Shown here in pieces: positions 44,746 to 53,357 of a stretch of 64,000 nt of DNA (positions are counted from its first letter, which is position 1; every line of letters starts with the position of its first letter). The stretch covers positions 1-64,000 of the forward strand of contig NZ_JAUFPN010000148.1 in assembly GCF_030409335.1 (NCBI RefSeq). The letters are read 5' to 3'. This DNA comes from Paeniroseomonas aquatica (lineage in GTDB: Bacteria > Pseudomonadota > Alphaproteobacteria > Acetobacterales > Acetobacteraceae). Made by a program: the position numbers and the translations under genes. Under the pieces are notes generated by a model that saw nothing but the letters and a program-made list of their open reading frames with translations, made no database searches and had not been told where the DNA came from.

Positions 44746-45843
44746 ATGGATCGACGGCTTCTGCTGAAGGGCGCCGCGCCGGCGGCGGCGCTCGGGCTTG
44801 CCACCCCCCTGGCGACCCCTGCGCTGGCCCAGGCCAGCCGCAAGGTGAGCTGGCGGCTCACCTCCAGCTTCCCGCGCGCGCTGGACACGCTCTGGGGCGC
44901 CGCGACCGGCTTCGCCAAGATGGTCAGCGAGGCGACGGACGGCGACTTCAGCATCCGCGTCTTCTCCCCCGGCGAGATCGTCCCGGCGCTCGATGCCCGC
45001 GATGCCACCTCGAAGGGCTCGGTCGAGAGCTGCTTCACCGCCTCCTCCTACTCGGTCGGCATCGACCCCGCCTTCATGTTCGCGACCGTGCTGCTCTTCG
45101 GGCTGAACAGCCGGCAGCAGATGGCCTGGCTCTACGAGATGGGCGGCATCGAGAAGCTGAACCGCCTGCTCTACGACAAGCACGACGTGCTCTGCTTCCC
45201 CCTCATCAGCACGGGCGCGCAGATGGGCGGCTGGTTCCGCAAGGAGATCAAGTCGCCCGAGGACCTCAAAGGGCTGAAGTTCCGCATCGGCGGGCTGGCG
45301 GGGCAGGTCTTCCAGCGGCTCGGCGCCATCCCGCAGCAGATCGCCGCCGGCGACATCTACCCCTCGCTCGAGCGCGGCACCATCGACGCCGCCGAATGGA
45401 TCGGGCCGCACGACGACGAGAAGCTCGGCCTCTACAAGGTCGCGCCCTACTACTACTACCCCGGCTGGTGGGAGGGGACCGGCATCCTCTCGCTCTTCGT
45501 CAACAAGCAGAAATTCGCGGAGCTGCCGCCGGCCTACCGCAGCATCCTGCAGACCGCGGCGGCGGCGACCACCTCGCTCGGCCTCGCCCGCTACGATGCG
45601 CTGAACCCGCCGGCGCTGCGGCGGCTGGTCGCCGGCGGGGCGCAGCTCCGGCCCTTCCCGCAATCCGTGCTCGACGTCTGCTACGACGAGACGCAGAAGA
45701 TGCACGAGGAATACTCCCGCGCCGACCCCGTCTACGGCGAGATCTTCCGCGAGATGGCGGCCTTCCGCCAGGATGCCTACCAATGGCTGCAGCTGTCGGA
45801 ATACGCCTTCGACAGCTACCAGATCCGCCGCCTCCGCCGCTGA
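44746..45843 (+). CDS. TRAP transporter substrate-binding protein (DctP family)
   Basis: A 365-residue periplasmic receptor. The N-terminus DRRLLLKGAAPAAALGLATPLATPALAQ has a twin arginine, so it could use the Tat pathway. DctP blocks include SWRLTSSFPRALDTLWGAA, KSPEDLKGLKFRIGGLAGQVFQRLG and PSLERGTIDAAEWIGPHDD. The WEGTG and YYYYPGWW region resembles receptors for 2-oxo acids or similar monocarboxylates. No DctQ or DctM membrane subunits are in the window, so its carrier must be elsewhere. It is followed after 53 bp by an amidohydrolase on the same strand. Confidence 0.9.
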   Translation: MDRRLLLKGAAPAAALGLATPLATPALAQASRKVSWRLTSSFPRALDTLWGAATGFAKMVSEATDGDFSIRVFSPGEIVPALDARDATSKGSVESCFTASSYSVGIDPAFMFATVLLFGLNSRQQMAWLYEMGGIEKLNRLLYDKHDVLCFPLISTGAQMGGWFRKEIKSPEDLKGLKFRIGGLAGQVFQRLGAIPQQIAAGDIYPSLERGTIDAAEWIGPHDDEKLGLYKVAPYYYYPGWWEGTGILSLFVNKQKFAELPPAYRSILQTAAAATTSLGLARYDALNPPALRRLVAGGAQLRPFPQSVLDVCYDETQKMHEEYSRADPVYGEIFREMAAFRQDAYQWLQLSEYAFDSYQIRRLRR

Positions 45844-45896
45844 TTGCGCCGGGGACCGTGCTGGCCGAGGATGCCGCCCGGACGGAGGCGGCATCC

Positions 45897-47531
45897 ATGG
45901 CATCACCCATCACGGTCTATCGCGCCCGGCGCATCATCACCATGGATCCGTCCTGCCCGAGCGCCACGCATGTCGCGGTGCGGGACGGCCGCATCCTCGC
46001 GGTCGGCGGCACGGCGGAAACCGGCGCCTGGGGCCCCGCCACGACGGATGACCGCTACGCCGACCATGTGCTGATGCCCGGGCTGGTCGAGGGCCACAGC
46101 CACGCCTGGGAAGGCGGCGTCTGGACCTTCGCCTATGCCGGCTACTTCGACCGCCACGACCCCGAGGGCCGCCGCTGGCCCGGCTGCGACAGCATCGAGG
46201 CGACCGTCGCCCGCCTCGCCGAGGCCGAGCGCGCCCTGCCGCCGGGCGAGACGCTCTTCGCCTGGGGCTTCGATCCGATCTACTTCGGCGATGCCCGCGT
46301 CACCACCGCCGAGCTCGACCGCGTTTCCGCCACCCGACCGGTGGTGCTGCTGCACTCGAACGGCCATGTCATGAACGTCAACACGCCGGTGCTGGAGCGC
46401 AGCGGGCTGATCGACGCCAACATCGACGGCGTGCTGCGCGACGCGGCCGGCCGGGCGACCGGCGAGCTGCGCGAGATGGCGGCCAAGTACATGGCCTTCA
46501 AGGCGGTCGGCAATCCACAGCACGGCATCATGGCGCAGGGCGACAGCCTGCACCGCTTCGCCCGCCTCGCCTGCCGCGTCGGCGTCACCACCGCGACCGA
46601 CCTCTTCGCCGACCTGCCGGACCCGGTGGTCGCCGCCTATGTCGCCGCGACGCGCGAGGCGCACTTCCCGCTCCGCCTGCTGCCGGCGCTGAACGCCCAG
46701 GGGCTGACCGCGGCGGAGGGCATCGCCAGGATCGCCCGGCTCCGCGCCCAGAACAACGACCGCCTGCGCTTCGGCCTGGTGAAGCTGATGACCGACGGCT
46801 CGATCCAGGGCTTCTCCGGCCGGCTGAAATGGCCGGGCTACATCGGCGGCCAGCCCAACGGCATCTGGAACATCGGCCCGGACGAGTTGTTCGAAACCCT
46901 GCACGCCTATCATGCGGCGGGCCTGCAGTGCCACATCCACACCAATGGCGACGAGGCCAGCGAGGTCGCCATCGAGGCGGTGGAGGCCGCGCTCGCCCGC
47001 AGCCCGCGCTGGGACCACCGCCACACCCTGCAGCACTGCCAGATGGCCGATGCCGCGCAGTTCCGCCGCATGGCACGCCTCGGCATCTGCGCCAACCTCT
47101 TCGCCAACCACATCTACTACTGGGGCGAAGAGCACGCCGCGCGGACCATGGGCCCGGACAAGGCCCGCCGGCTCGATGCCTGCGCCACCGCGCTGCGCGA
47201 AGGCGTCGCCCTGGCGATGCATTCCGACGCGCCGGTGACGCCGATGGCGCCGCTGTTCACCGCCTGGTGCGCCGTCAACCGCATCACCGCCGGCGGCCGG
47301 GTGCTGGGGCCGGAGGAGCGCATCCCGGTCGCCGCCGCGCTGCGCGCCATCACCCTCGGCGCCGCCTATACGCTGAAGCTGGACGGCGAGATCGGCAGCA
47401 TCGAGGTCGGCAAGCGCGCAGATTTCTGCATCCTCGGCCAGGACCCGGAGGCGGTGGCGCCGGAGGCGCTGAAGGACGTGCCGGTGAAGGGCACCGTCGT
47501 CGGCGGCATCCCGCATACCGCCGACCGATGA
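45897..47531 (+). CDS. YtcJ-like metal-dependent amidohydrolase
   Basis: A 544-residue TIM-barrel amidohydrolase of the YtcJ group. Metal ligands appear as the HSH in LVEGHSHAWEG, HIHTNGDEASE, HTLQHCQMAD and HSDAPVTPMAP; a typical C-terminal beta strand unit is GEIGSIEVGKRADFCILGQDP. These enzymes hydrolyse amides or exocyclic C-N bonds of small molecules. GGAGG precedes the ATG at 45897 by 8 bases. Its last codons and stop lie in the first copy of a 59-bp tandem duplication that separates it from the CobW gene. Confidence 0.88.
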   Translation: MASPITVYRARRIITMDPSCPSATHVAVRDGRILAVGGTAETGAWGPATTDDRYADHVLMPGLVEGHSHAWEGGVWTFAYAGYFDRHDPEGRRWPGCDSIEATVARLAEAERALPPGETLFAWGFDPIYFGDARVTTAELDRVSATRPVVLLHSNGHVMNVNTPVLERSGLIDANIDGVLRDAAGRATGELREMAAKYMAFKAVGNPQHGIMAQGDSLHRFARLACRVGVTTATDLFADLPDPVVAAYVAATREAHFPLRLLPALNAQGLTAAEGIARIARLRAQNNDRLRFGLVKLMTDGSIQGFSGRLKWPGYIGGQPNGIWNIGPDELFETLHAYHAAGLQCHIHTNGDEASEVAIEAVEAALARSPRWDHRHTLQHCQMADAAQFRRMARLGICANLFANHIYYWGEEHAARTMGPDKARRLDACATALREGVALAMHSDAPVTPMAPLFTAWCAVNRITAGGRVLGPEERIPVAAALRAITLGAAYTLKLDGEIGSIEVGKRADFCILGQDPEAVAPEALKDVPVKGTVVGGIPHTADR

Positions 47532-47631
47532 CCGGAGCGCAGCCATGCGCGCAGGTCTGAATCGGCCGGCCAGATACCGCCGACCGATGACCGGAACGCA
47601 GCCATGCGCGCAGGTCTGAATCGGCCGGCCG
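47515..47631. repeat. 59-bp tandem duplication between amidohydrolase and CobW genes
   Basis: The segments 47515-47573 and 47574-47631 are direct repeats of period 59 with one substitution (GGAGCG against GGAACG) in the first 57 bases. The first copy includes the last five codons and the stop of the amidohydrolase gene; the second ends 4 bases before the CobW start. Near-identity implies a recent event. Confidence 0.85.
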
Positions 47632-47635
47632 AACA

Positions 47636-48523
47636 ATGAGGGTGAACACGGGGGACCCGATCCCCTTCACCGTCGTCGGCGGCTTCCTCGGCGCCGGCAA
47701 GACCACGCTGGTGAATGCCCTGCTGCGCCAGGCAGCGGGGCTGCGGCTGGCGGTGCTGGTGAACGACTTCGGCAGCATCGCGATCGACGCCGCGCTGATC
47801 GAGAGCGCCAGCGGCGATACCATCGCGCTGACCAACGGCTGCATCTGCTGCGCCATCGGCGACGACTTCGCCGCCGGCATCGAGGCCGTGCTGCGGCGCC
47901 GCCCGGTCCCCGACCATATCCTGGTCGAGGCCAGCGGCGTCGCCGACCCCGGCGCCATCGCCCAGATCGCCCTGCTGGACCCGGATCTCAGCCTCGCCGG
48001 CGTGCTGGTGCTGGCCGATGCCGAGGGCGTCCTGGCCCGCCTCGCCGATCCGCGCCTCGGCGATACCCTGCGCCGCCAGCTGCGGGCCGCCGACCTGCTG
48101 GTGCTGAGCAAGACCGACCTCGCCCCTGCCGCGCCGGTGGCCGCCGCGCTGCGCCCCCTGGCCCCGCGCGCCGCGGTGGTGGAGGGGGCGGCGCTGCCGC
48201 TGGCCGTCGCCCTCGGCCATCACGCCGCCGGCGCGCCGCAGGCGTCGGGCCATGGCGCGACCTTCGCCGCCGTCACCCTGCGCCCCTCGCGCCCGCTGGC
48301 CGCCGCCGCGCTGCGCCCCGCCCTCGAGGCGCTGCCGGAGGGCGTGCTGCGGGCCAAGGGGCTGCTGGTGGTGGATGGCGCCGCGGTGCTGGTGCAGCGG
48401 GTCGGCCGCCGCCTGGCGATCACCCCCTGCGACGCCGCGCTGGAGCCGGCCCTGGTGCTGATCGGCGACGAGGCCGTCTGGGATGGCGCGGCGGCCCTGG
48501 CCGCCCTGGGCCTCAGCTCATAG
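47636..48523 (+). CDS. CobW/COG0523 family GTP-binding metallochaperone
   Basis: A 295-residue G3E-type GTPase. The P-loop is GGFLGAGKTTLVN (residues 15-27), the metal motif CxCC is C69-I-C71-C72 in TNGCICCAIG, ILVEASGVADPGAI is the switch/Walker B region, and SKTDL stands for the NKxD guanine motif. COG0523 proteins insert or traffic zinc, cobalt or nickel. The C-terminal CobW_C domain is short. No strong ribosome site precedes the ATG. It overlaps the convergent coaE gene by 6 bp. Metal and client are unknown. Confidence 0.88.
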   Translation: MRVNTGDPIPFTVVGGFLGAGKTTLVNALLRQAAGLRLAVLVNDFGSIAIDAALIESASGDTIALTNGCICCAIGDDFAAGIEAVLRRRPVPDHILVEASGVADPGAIAQIALLDPDLSLAGVLVLADAEGVLARLADPRLGDTLRRQLRAADLLVLSKTDLAPAAPVAAALRPLAPRAAVVEGAALPLAVALGHHAAGAPQASGHGATFAAVTLRPSRPLAAAALRPALEALPEGVLRAKGLLVVDGAAVLVQRVGRRLAITPCDAALEPALVLIGDEAVWDGAAALAALGLSS

Positions 48524-49141
48524 GCAGGAGGGGGGGAGGGACGCTTCCTCCCCGCCCGACCTCACCTCGCGCACGATCCGGCGGATCGCCCGCTGCGCAT
48601 GGTGCCGCGACAGCCCGCTGTGGACCACCACATCCGCCCGCCGCCGCTTCTCCCGGTCCGGCGTCTGCCGCGCCAGGATCGCCTTCAGCCGGTCCGGCGT
48701 CATGCCCTTGCGCTGCAGCACCCGCCAGCGCTGCACCGCGGCCGGGGCGGTCACCACCACCACCAGGTCGCAGCGGCCCTGGCCGCGGGTCTCGAACAGC
48801 AGCGGGATGTCGAGCACCACCAGCCGCGCCGCCCGCCGCCGCGCGGCGGCGAGGAAGCGCCGCTCGGCGTCGCGCACCAGCGGATGGACGATCCGCTCCA
48901 GCCGGGTGAGCGCCTCCGGCTTGCCGAGCACCGCCTGGCGCAGCGCCTCGCGGTCCACCCGGCCGTCGCGCAGCGTGCCGGGGAAGGCGGCGCCGATCGG
49001 CCCGACCGCGCGGCCGCCGCGCCCCTGCAGCGCATGCACCGTGGCATCCGCGTCGAAAATCGGCACCCGCAGCCGGCGGAAGCTTTTCGCGGCGGTCGAC
49101 TTCCCCATCCCGATGCCGCCGGTCAGCCCGAGGATCTTCAT
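48518..49141 (-). CDS. coaE: Dephospho-CoA kinase
   Basis: This enzyme catalyses the last step of coenzyme A synthesis, phosphorylation of dephospho-CoA. The 207-residue protein has the P-loop GGIGMGKST at residues 8-16, FDADATVHAL, HPLVRDAERRFL and DIPLLFETRGQGRCDLVVVV, all standard. The last residues (GGEEASLPPSCL) go beyond the family core and are encoded by a G-run/C-run hairpin. The ATG overlaps the aroE stop (ATGA). The aroE-coaE order is common in alphaproteobacteria. Confidence 0.94.
   Translation of the reverse strand: MKILGLTGGIGMGKSTAAKSFRRLRVPIFDADATVHALQGRGGRAVGPIGAAFPGTLRDGRVDREALRQAVLGKPEALTRLERIVHPLVRDAERRFLAAARRRAARLVVLDIPLLFETRGQGRCDLVVVVTAPAAVQRWRVLQRKGMTPDRLKAILARQTPDREKRRRADVVVHSGLSRHHAQRAIRRIVREVRSGGEEASLPPSCL
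48533..48553. terminator. Hairpin at the convergent cobW/coaE ends
   Basis: GGGGAGG (48533-48539) and CCTCCCC (48547-48553) form a 7-bp stem with a 7-base loop inside the coaE 3' end and just after the CobW stop. It could slow polymerase from either side. No T-run. Confidence 0.35.
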
Positions 49142-49992
49142 CGGGCGGGAATGTCCCCGCCGACGAAGTCCCGCAGCTCGGCATCGACCGCCGGCCGCAC
49201 CCCGAACCAGGCCTCGAAGCCCGGCCGCGCCTGGTGCAGCAGCATCCCGAGCCCCTCCACCGCGGTGAGCCCGCGCGCCCGCGCCGTCGCCAGCAGGGAT
49301 GTTTCACGGGGAACATAGACGATATCGGCGACCACCGCCGCGGCCGGCAGGGCGGCGAGGTCCAGCACCAGCGGCGGCTGCCCCTGCATGCCAAGCGAGG
49401 TGGTGTTCACCAGCAGCGCCGCCCCGGCCAGCGGCGGCCGGTCGGCGACCTCGACCGGCCCGCCGAGCTGCCGCGCCAGCGCCTCGGCCCGGGCCGGCGT
49501 CCGGTTCACCAGGGTGAGCTTCGGGCAGCCCGCGTCCAGCAGCGCCGCGGCGATGGCCCGGGCCGAGCCGCCGGCGCCGAGGATCACCGCGGGTCCCGCC
49601 GCCGCGCGCCAGCCCGGCGCCGCCTCGGCGCAATTCGCCAGGAAGCCCCAGCCGTCGGTGTTCGACCCCTCGATCGCCCCGTCGCGGAAGACCAGCGTGT
49701 TCACCGCCCCGGCCCGATGCGCGGTCGTGTCCACCCGGTCGCAGACCGCGAAGGCCGCCTCCTTGTGGGGGATGGTGACATTGGCGCCGCGGAAGCCGAG
49801 GTCGGCCAGCGAGCGCACCGCGGCGGCGAAGCGCTCGGGCGCCACCGGCAGCGGCAGGTAGGCGCCGTCGATGCCGTGCCGGCGCAGCCAGAGCCCGTGC
49901 AGCCGGGGGGAGCGGGAATGCCCGACCGGCCAGCCGAGGATGCCGGCGAGCCGGGCCTGGCCGGACAGGGTGATCAGCGGGGCTGCGGTCAT
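49138..49992 (-). CDS. aroE: Shikimate dehydrogenase
   Basis: An NADPH-dependent enzyme reducing 3-dehydroshikimate to shikimate in aromatic amino acid synthesis. The 284-residue protein shows the substrate motif SRSP (26-29) in GWPVGHSRSPRLHG, catalytic K77 in NVTIPHKEAAF, NTDGWGF, the nucleotide loop ILGAGGSARAIAAAL and LVNRTPARAEALA. The ATG at 49992 gives the standard N-terminus. First gene of the aroE-coaE pair, 44 bases after the methyltransferase stop on the same strand. Confidence 0.94.
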   Translation of the reverse strand: MTAAPLITLSGQARLAGILGWPVGHSRSPRLHGLWLRRHGIDGAYLPLPVAPERFAAAVRSLADLGFRGANVTIPHKEAAFAVCDRVDTTAHRAGAVNTLVFRDGAIEGSNTDGWGFLANCAEAAPGWRAAAGPAVILGAGGSARAIAAALLDAGCPKLTLVNRTPARAEALARQLGGPVEVADRPPLAGAALLVNTTSLGMQGQPPLVLDLAALPAAAVVADIVYVPRETSLLATARARGLTAVEGLGMLLHQARPGFEAWFGVRPAVDAELRDFVGGDIPAR

Positions 49993-50036
49993 CCCGCCAG
50001 GGAAGCCGCCGCACCCGCTTTGGTCAATGGGCGGCT

Positions 50037-50777
50037 TCAGTCCGGCAGGGGGTCGACCCGCTCGCACAGCATGAAGTGGGCATGCTCTTCCCAGGTCCAT
50101 TCCTCCCGCACCGCGAAGCCCATGACGTTGACCAGGGTGCGGAAGGCCGGGATCGACATCAGCCACCAGTAGGGCCAGCAGCTCAGCCCCTGCGCGGTCC
50201 GGTGCGGCATGATGGCGCCGGACTGCTGCGGCCGCGGCGCGGTGTCGTCGATGCTCCAGCCGAACTTGGTCCGGTAGTGCAGCCGCATGATGTCGCGCTG
50301 CGCCTCGGACATGGCCGGCAGCAGGAAGGCCATGCCGTCGGGGCATTCCACCACCCCGAGCTCGTTCTCGACCCGCGCCGGCATGATGACGGTGTTGACG
50401 ATGAGCCAGCGGCCGGTGATGCGCGTGAGGTTGTAGAGCGAGGTCACCGGATCGGCGACGTGGTAGAGGATGCCGGTCGAGTACAGCGTGTCGAAGCGCG
50501 GCAGCTGCTCCGGCAGGTCGGCGCGGGTGATGTCGACCTTCTCGTGGCAGGCATAGCGGTCGCGGCCGATGCCCTTCTCCCGCATCATGTTGTGGAAGAA
50601 GCTCCAGTAGTCGGAGCTGTAGGGCTGGATATCGGCCATCGCCACATGGCTGGCGCCGGCCTCGAGGGCGATGCTGACGCGTTCGTTGCAGGACCATTCG
50701 CCGATGCCGCCGATGTCGACGAAGCTGCCGCCGGGCGCGACCGAGCGGATCCAGGCTTCCGGCGGGGACTCGGACAT
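50037..50777 (-). CDS. Class I SAM-dependent methyltransferase
   Basis: A 246-residue protein with Rossmann motif I FVDIGGIGEWS (about residues 19-29), MADIQPY as motif II, and DTLYSTGILYHVADPVTSLYNL as motif IV/post-I. The layout resembles the DUF1698/CmoB-like group, but RNA modification is not proven. The C-terminus is Trp-rich (CWPYWWLMSIP). The ATG at 50777 has GGAG upstream; an upstream ATG at 50819 lacks support. A perfect TATAAT lies about 72 bp upstream. Substrate unknown. Confidence 0.75.
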   Translation of the reverse strand: MSESPPEAWIRSVAPGGSFVDIGGIGEWSCNERVSIALEAGASHVAMADIQPYSSDYWSFFHNMMREKGIGRDRYACHEKVDITRADLPEQLPRFDTLYSTGILYHVADPVTSLYNLTRITGRWLIVNTVIMPARVENELGVVECPDGMAFLLPAMSEAQRDIMRLHYRTKFGWSIDDTAPRPQQSGAIMPHRTAQGLSCWPYWWLMSIPAFRTLVNVMGFAVREEWTWEEHAHFMLCERVDPLPD

Positions 50778-50848
50778 CGGGTACTCCGTGAGGACGGGGG
50801 CCGGCAGGTCCCGGGGCATCGCGCCCGCCGGCCCTGTACGGAAAGGGA

Positions 50849-50875
50849 ATTATACCCGATCAGGGCAACCGGCAA
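50849..50875 (-). promoter_or_regulatory. Candidate promoter for the methyltransferase
   Basis: On the minus strand a perfect TATAAT occupies 50854-50849. TTGCCG (4 of 6) at 50875-50870 lies 15 bp upstream, slightly short of the ideal spacing. The box lies 72 bp before the ATG in an otherwise GC-rich gap. Confidence 0.45.
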
Positions 50876-50894
50876 GCGAGGCCCCGGAGGCCGC

Positions 50895-52178
50895 TCAGCC
50901 GCCCGGCCGGGCCGGCGCCCCGACCAGCCGCCCTGCCCCCTCCGCCGCGGCATCCCCCCCCGCCCGCGCCCAGAGCTCCGGCTGCAGCTCCTCCCGCCGG
51001 TTGGGGAAGAGCAGGGCGCAGGCGAAGGTCACCGCGCCGAAGCCGGCCAGCACCAGCATCGGCGCCGCCAGGCTGCCGGTCGCCTGGTGCAGGAAGCCGA
51101 CCAGCGGGGAGGCGCTGGCGGCGCCGAGGAAGCCGATGGTGAAGCGGATGGAATAGAGCTTCACCCGCAGCGCCGGCGCCACGTAGCGCGCGGTCATGGT
51201 CTCGTTCACCGTCACCTGGCCGAAAATGGAGGCGGCCATCAGCGCCGCCAGCGGCAGCACCAGCCAGCCCTGCACGACGGACAGCGCCAGCAGGCAGGGC
51301 ACCTGCACCAGGGCCAGCGGCAGGAAGACGTTCTTCAGGGTCTGCCGGTCGATCAGGTGGCCGACGGTGAACTGCGTCAGCCCGCCGCAGATGGTGGCGA
51401 GGAAGGCCAGCAGCCCGACCACCGGCAGCAGGTCCGGGGAGCCCGCCAGCCGCTCCTCCATCAGCTTCGGCAGCAGCAGGGCGAAGGCGTTGAACACCAG
51501 GCCGGAGACGGCGGCCAGCGCCAGCAGCACCACCACGGCGCGGCGGACGATGGCGGGCGGGATGGCGGGGAAGGGCTTGGCATTGGCCGCCTGCTTGGCC
51601 GCGTCGAAGGCGGGCTCCCGCAGCCAGAGCAGGCCGGTGGCGATGAAGACCGCCCCCGGCAGCACGAAGGCCCAGTGCCAGCCCATGCGCGCCGCCACCA
51701 GCGCCGTCACCACCGGGGCCAGCGCCACGCCCATATTGCCGAAGGCGCCGTTGATGCCGACGGCGCGGCCGATCTTGCCGCTGGGCGAGGCGGCGGCCGC
51801 CTCCACCAGCATGGCGGTGCCGACCGGGTGGTAGATGGCGGCGAAGCACCCCATCACCGCCAGCGCCAGGCCGAGGGTCAGCGGCGTCTCCGCCAGCCCG
51901 GCCAGCACCGAGGCGCCGCCGGTGCCGAGGAAGAAGGCCGCCATCATGGCGCGCCGGCCGAAGCGCTCCGCCAGCCAGCCCATCGGCAGCGAGCCCAGGC
52001 CATACAGCACGAACATCCCGGTCCCGAGCGCCAGGATCGGCCCGTACTCGCGGCCGAAGGCCTCCGGCGCCTGGGCCACCATGCCGAGGACCGCGGTGGC
52101 CAGCACCAGCAGGCTGTAGTGGGTGTAGATATGGGCGGCGTTGACGAAGGCGATCTGCCGCGCGGCGGGGTCGGGCAT
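50895..52178 (-). CDS. MFS transporter
   Basis: A 427-residue inner-membrane carrier with about 12 hydrophobic segments. Motif A is seen as MGWLAERFGRRAMMAAFF after span 2, with a second copy-like GHLIDRQTLK in the C-terminal half. The first span region reads IAFVNAAHIYTHYSLLVLATAVLGM, resembling the fosmidomycin-resistance/FSR-like group. The ATG at 52178 is supported by similarity onset. Divergent from an AraC regulator, 48 bp apart, which likely controls it. Substrate unknown. Confidence 0.85.
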   Translation of the reverse strand: MPDPAARQIAFVNAAHIYTHYSLLVLATAVLGMVAQAPEAFGREYGPILALGTGMFVLYGLGSLPMGWLAERFGRRAMMAAFFLGTGGASVLAGLAETPLTLGLALAVMGCFAAIYHPVGTAMLVEAAAASPSGKIGRAVGINGAFGNMGVALAPVVTALVAARMGWHWAFVLPGAVFIATGLLWLREPAFDAAKQAANAKPFPAIPPAIVRRAVVVLLALAAVSGLVFNAFALLLPKLMEERLAGSPDLLPVVGLLAFLATICGGLTQFTVGHLIDRQTLKNVFLPLALVQVPCLLALSVVQGWLVLPLAALMAASIFGQVTVNETMTARYVAPALRVKLYSIRFTIGFLGAASASPLVGFLHQATGSLAAPMLVLAGFGAVTFACALLFPNRREELQPELWARAGGDAAAEGAGRLVGAPARPGG

Positions 52179-52226
52179 GGCGGTATTCCGTTTCCTGGGC
52201 CTCGGTCCCGAGCCTATCCTGGCCGG

Positions 52227-53057
52227 ATGACGATGGCTGGCCAAACCCTGTCGCCGCCCGGCCAAATCCTGGGCGCGCCGTTCCGCAACATCCCGGCCGA
52301 TGCGGTGGACCGCCCGCTGGCCGGCTTCCAGCGCGACTACGTCGATGGCGAGAGCGTGCCGCGCCACGCCCATTCCCGCGCCCAGCTGCTGTACGCGACG
52401 CATGGGGTGATGCGGATCTCGACCGATGCCGCCGGCTTCATCGTGCCGCCGGGCCGGGCGCTGTGGATGCCCGCCGCGGTCCCGCATGTCACGGCCATGC
52501 AGGGTCCGGTCGCGATGCGGGCGCTGTTCCTCCGCGCCGACGCCGCCGCCGCCGGGCCGGCCGCGGTCACCGTGCTCGCGGTCTCGGCCCTGCTGCGGGA
52601 GCTGGTCCTCGCCGCCTGCGCCGAGCCGCTGGAATGGGACGAGGCCGGGCGCGGCGGCCATCTCGCGGCGCTGATCCTGGACGAGATCGCCCGCGCCCCC
52701 GCCCTGCCGCTCGGCGTCCCCGCCGTGCGCGACCCGCGGCTGCAGCGGCTGGCCGAGGCGCTGCGGGCCGAGCCCGCCCGCGACCTCGGGCTCGAGGACT
52801 GGGCGCGGCATTGCGGCGCCAGCCCGCGCACCCTGACGCGGCTGTTCCGCGCCGAGACCGGCATGAGCTTCGGCCGCTGGCGGCAAATGCTGCGGCTGGC
52901 CGAGGCGGCGGCGCTGCTCGCCCGGGGGATGCCGCCGGCGCGAGCGGCGGCGGCGGTCGGCTATGCCAGCGCCCCGGCCTTCGGCGCCGCCTTCCGCGCC
53001 GCCTTCGGCACCACCCCGGGGGATGGCCAGACCCCGCTCAAGCCGTACGCGGAATGA
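52227..53057 (+). CDS. AraC family transcriptional regulator with cupin sensor domain
   Basis: A 276-residue regulator. Residues about 20-110 form an AraC-type cupin (YVDGESVPRHAHSRAQLLYATHGV, VPPGRALWMPAAVPHVTAM). Residues about 175-270 form the two helix-turn-helix units (DLGLEDWARHCGASPRTLTRLFRAETGMSFGRW, then AAAVGYASAPAFGAAFRAAFGTTP). Divergent from the MFS gene with only 48 bp between starts, so it probably binds there and answers to the exported compound. The start at 52227 is the first; 52233 is equally possible. Confidence 0.88.
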   Translation: MTMAGQTLSPPGQILGAPFRNIPADAVDRPLAGFQRDYVDGESVPRHAHSRAQLLYATHGVMRISTDAAGFIVPPGRALWMPAAVPHVTAMQGPVAMRALFLRADAAAAGPAAVTVLAVSALLRELVLAACAEPLEWDEAGRGGHLAALILDEIARAPALPLGVPAVRDPRLQRLAEALRAEPARDLGLEDWARHCGASPRTLTRLFRAETGMSFGRWRQMLRLAEAAALLARGMPPARAAAAVGYASAPAFGAAFRAAFGTTPGDGQTPLKPYAE

Positions 53058-53100
53058 AACACGCGGACACTTGAATCAACTTCCCGTGCAGTATACGAAT

Positions 53101-53115
53101 GTCACGGGATGTGAC
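53101..53115. promoter_or_regulatory. Operator-like palindrome upstream of a small membrane protein
   Basis: GTCAC, five bases, GTGAC form a perfect 5-bp interrupted dyad 17 bases before the ATG at 53133. TTGAAT (53071) and TATACG (53092) lie upstream but only 15 bp apart. A regulator binding here is a guess. Confidence 0.3.
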
Positions 53116-53132
53116 GCAAGGAGAGGGTGTCG

Positions 53133-53357
53133 ATGCAATCACAGCTGCTCGGGCATGCCCTCATCGGGTTTACCATGCTGTTGAGCCTGCTCTGGCTCGG
53201 GGCGCTGCCAACGGAATTCGTGCTGCGTGCCGCCGAGTTGCTGGCGGCCTGGTGCCTGCTCTCGACCCTGGTCGTCATCTGCGCCGGCGCCTGGGTGGCG
53301 CTCGGCCGGTCCCGCCGCCGCGAGGCCGAGCCGCTGAAGGCCCGCCAGCTTCAGTAG
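53133..53357 (+). CDS. Small two-span membrane protein, hypothetical
   Basis: A 74-residue protein with two hydrophobic segments (LIGFTMLLSLLWLGALP and LLAAWCLLSTLVVICAGAWVAL) and a basic C-terminal tail (GRSRRREAEPLKARQ), suggesting both ends inside. The AAGGAG at 53118-53123 is 9 bases before ATG 53133, so that start is preferred to a GTG at 53127. It overlaps the convergent DUF1796 gene by 7 bp. No family recognised. Confidence 0.6.
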   Translation: MQSQLLGHALIGFTMLLSLLWLGALPTEFVLRAAELLAAWCLLSTLVVICAGAWVALGRSRRREAEPLKARQLQ

